NCBI GenBank assembly: GCA_028869035.1 | Contig: JAGWTL010000176.1 | Coordinates: forward strand, 1 to 6,391 | Direction of reading: 5' to 3' | DNA: 6,391 bases | From: Burkholderiales bacterium | Lineage (GTDB): Bacteria > Pseudomonadota > Gammaproteobacteria > Burkholderiales > Burkholderiaceae_C | Part shown: piece by piece, positions 5,330 to 6,391 of the stretch | How the letters are laid out: each line of letters starts with the position of its first letter | Position numbering within the stretch: the first letter of the stretch is position 1 | The notes under the pieces: model-generated | The model's input: only the letters and a program-made list of their open reading frames with translations | What the model was told of the DNA's origin: nothing | The model's database searches: none | Translations under genes and position numbers: made by a program

Positions 5330-6352
5330 TTACTTGGCCAGGAAGCCGGCTTCCTGCATCAGGGTGCGGTGGGTTTCCTCGGCGGCGGTGAGCCACTTGT
5401 TGAAGTCCGCGCCGCTCATGGCGGTCTGGTTGAAGGCGCCCTTTTCCATGTACTCCTTCCAGTCCGGAGTGGCACGGATCTTGTTCATCAGGTCGACGTA
5501 GTACTTCAGCTGGTCTGCGGTGATGTCAGGCGCCGCGAAGATGCCGCGCAGCATGACGTAGTCGGCCGGCACGCCGGCTTCCTTGCAGGTCGGGATGTCG
5601 TTCCAGGACTGGGTGTCGGTCACCTTGGCCTTGTAGGGCAGGCGGACATCGTCGAACACACACAGTGCGCGCAGCTTGCCGGCGCGCCACTGGGCCACGG
5701 CCTCCGCCGGGTTGTTCACGCTGGAGTCCACGTGGCCACCGACGAGCTGCACGGCCACTTCACCGCCCCCCTTGAAGGGGATGTAGATGAACTTGGTGCC
5801 GGTGGCCTTTTCCAGACCGACGGTCAGGATCTGGTCTTCCTGCTTGGAGCCGGTGCCGCCCATCTTCATCTTGTTCGGGCCGGCGGCCTTGACGGCGTCG
5901 ATGTATTCCTTGGCCGTCTTGTACGGCTTCTCGGCATTGGTCCACAGCACGAACTGGTCCAGCGCCATCATGGCGACGGGCGTCATTTCCTTCCAGTTGA
6001 AAGGAACACCGGTGGCCAGGGGCGTGGTGAACAGGTTGGACAGGGTGATGATGATCTTGTGCGGATCGCCCTTGGCTTCCTTGACCGAGAGGAAGCCCTC
6101 GGCGCCGGCGCCGCCGGACTTGTTCACGACGATCATGGACTGGTTCATCAGCTTGTGCTTGACGATGATGCCCTGCATCAGGCGGGCCATCTGGTCGGCG
6201 CCGCCACCGGTGCCGGCGGGCACCACGAACTCGACCGGCTTGGTCGGTTCCCAGGCCATGGCCGGCAGCGAGGCGCTCAGCCCGGCCGCTGCGATCACGG
6301 CAGTGGCCGCAGCCACCATCCGGGTTTTCAGTTGGGCTTGAAAGATCTTCAT
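5330..6352 (-). CDS. tctC: Periplasmic substrate-binding receptor of a TTT transporter, Bug/TctC family
   Basis: Predicted 340-residue secreted receptor, typical for the Bug family (about 320-340). Residues 1-33 form a Sec signal peptide: K2, K9 and R11, a hydrophobic AAATAVIAAAGLSASL core, and an AMA cleavage site before W34. The mature protein begins with EPTKPVEFVVPAGTGGGADQ, the conserved first loop with the family's G-G-x-x-D motif. NKSGGAGAEG follows at 77-86, corresponding to the usual N-x-x-G-A-G-G loop. IPFKGGGEVAVQLVGGHVD at 191-209 corresponds to the Y-K-G...L-x-G-x-V-D segment. The receptor captures an anionic substrate in the periplasm and delivers it to TctA/TctB. Ligand identity cannot be read from these motifs; Bug proteins bind diverse carboxylates and other small molecules. 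The start is well supported by AAGGAG at 6360-6365, seven bases upstream. It is first in the operon, and its promoter lies beyond the right edge. Gene symbol by family, not by proven function. Confidence 0.94.
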   Translation of the reverse strand: MKIFQAQLKTRMVAAATAVIAAAGLSASLPAMAWEPTKPVEFVVPAGTGGGADQMARLMQGIIVKHKLMNQSMIVVNKSGGAGAEGFLSVKEAKGDPHKIIITLSNLFTTPLATGVPFNWKEMTPVAMMALDQFVLWTNAEKPYKTAKEYIDAVKAAGPNKMKMGGTGSKQEDQILTVGLEKATGTKFIYIPFKGGGEVAVQLVGGHVDSSVNNPAEAVAQWRAGKLRALCVFDDVRLPYKAKVTDTQSWNDIPTCKEAGVPADYVMLRGIFAAPDITADQLKYYVDLMNKIRATPDWKEYMEKGAFNQTAMSGADFNKWLTAAEETHRTLMQEAGFLAK

Positions 6353-6359
6353 CTCTTGT

Positions 6360-6365
6360 CTCCTT
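6360..6365 (-). promoter_or_regulatory. Ribosome binding site of tctC
   Basis: On the minus strand AAGGAG lies seven bases before ATG 6352. It is one of the two best Shine-Dalgarno sites in the window, the other being that of frc. It fixes the start of the receptor gene and fits the high expression expected of a periplasmic receptor. Confidence 0.8.
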
Positions 6366-6391
6366 TTGATGGAATGTTTACAGATCGGAAC

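Noticed and set aside
1..6391. CRISPR arrays, tRNA or rRNA genes, insertion sequences, toxin-antitoxin or defence genes
   Set aside because: None was seen: no regularly spaced repeats, no transposase, no terminal inverted repeats and no RNA gene signatures. The window is a catabolic and transport locus.

Overview
This is a GC-rich window with strongly GC-biased third codon positions, and it carries a Bug-type solute receptor with its TctA/TctB membrane partners. Together these suggest a betaproteobacterium of the order Burkholderiales. That is inferred from gene families and composition only; no marker gene is present.

Layout, left to right. Positions 1-110 (minus) hold the first 36 codons of a formyl-CoA:oxalate CoA-transferase (frc), cut off by the window edge. 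Positions 148-1881 (minus) hold a complete oxalyl-CoA decarboxylase (oxc), 37 bp upstream of frc and evidently in the same operon. Positions 1882-2168 are a divergent control region. It holds a perfect 16-bp inverted repeat, ATTGACC-AC-GGTCAAT, and on the minus strand a good -10 hexamer (TATCAT) placed so that the repeat would be centred at -41.5 of an oxc promoter. Positions 2169-2777 (plus) hold a short CRP/FNR-superfamily regulator whose recognition helix has the E-x-x-S-R pattern of TTGA-reading proteins. A strong two-way terminator follows at 2783-2822. Positions 2823-3084 hold no convincing gene, only coding-like fragments. Positions 3085-6352 (minus) hold a complete tripartite tricarboxylate transporter (TTT) operon in the order tctC (periplasmic receptor), tctB (small membrane subunit), tctA (large membrane subunit). 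A 12-bp GC hairpin and a second TGACC-N2-GGTCA repeat lie between tctC and tctB.

How the genes fit together. Frc moves CoA from formyl-CoA to oxalate, and Oxc decarboxylates oxalyl-CoA back to formyl-CoA plus CO2, so the pair turns oxalate into formate and CO2. The regulator between the two operons is a good candidate activator of oxc-frc and possibly of itself. The TTT transporter is a candidate oxalate (or related small dicarboxylate) importer by association; its substrate cannot be read from sequence. The enzymes and transporter are known families. The less usual points are the well-placed operator, its shortened second copy in the transporter operon, and the pairing of a TTT uptake system with an oxalate-decarboxylation operon.
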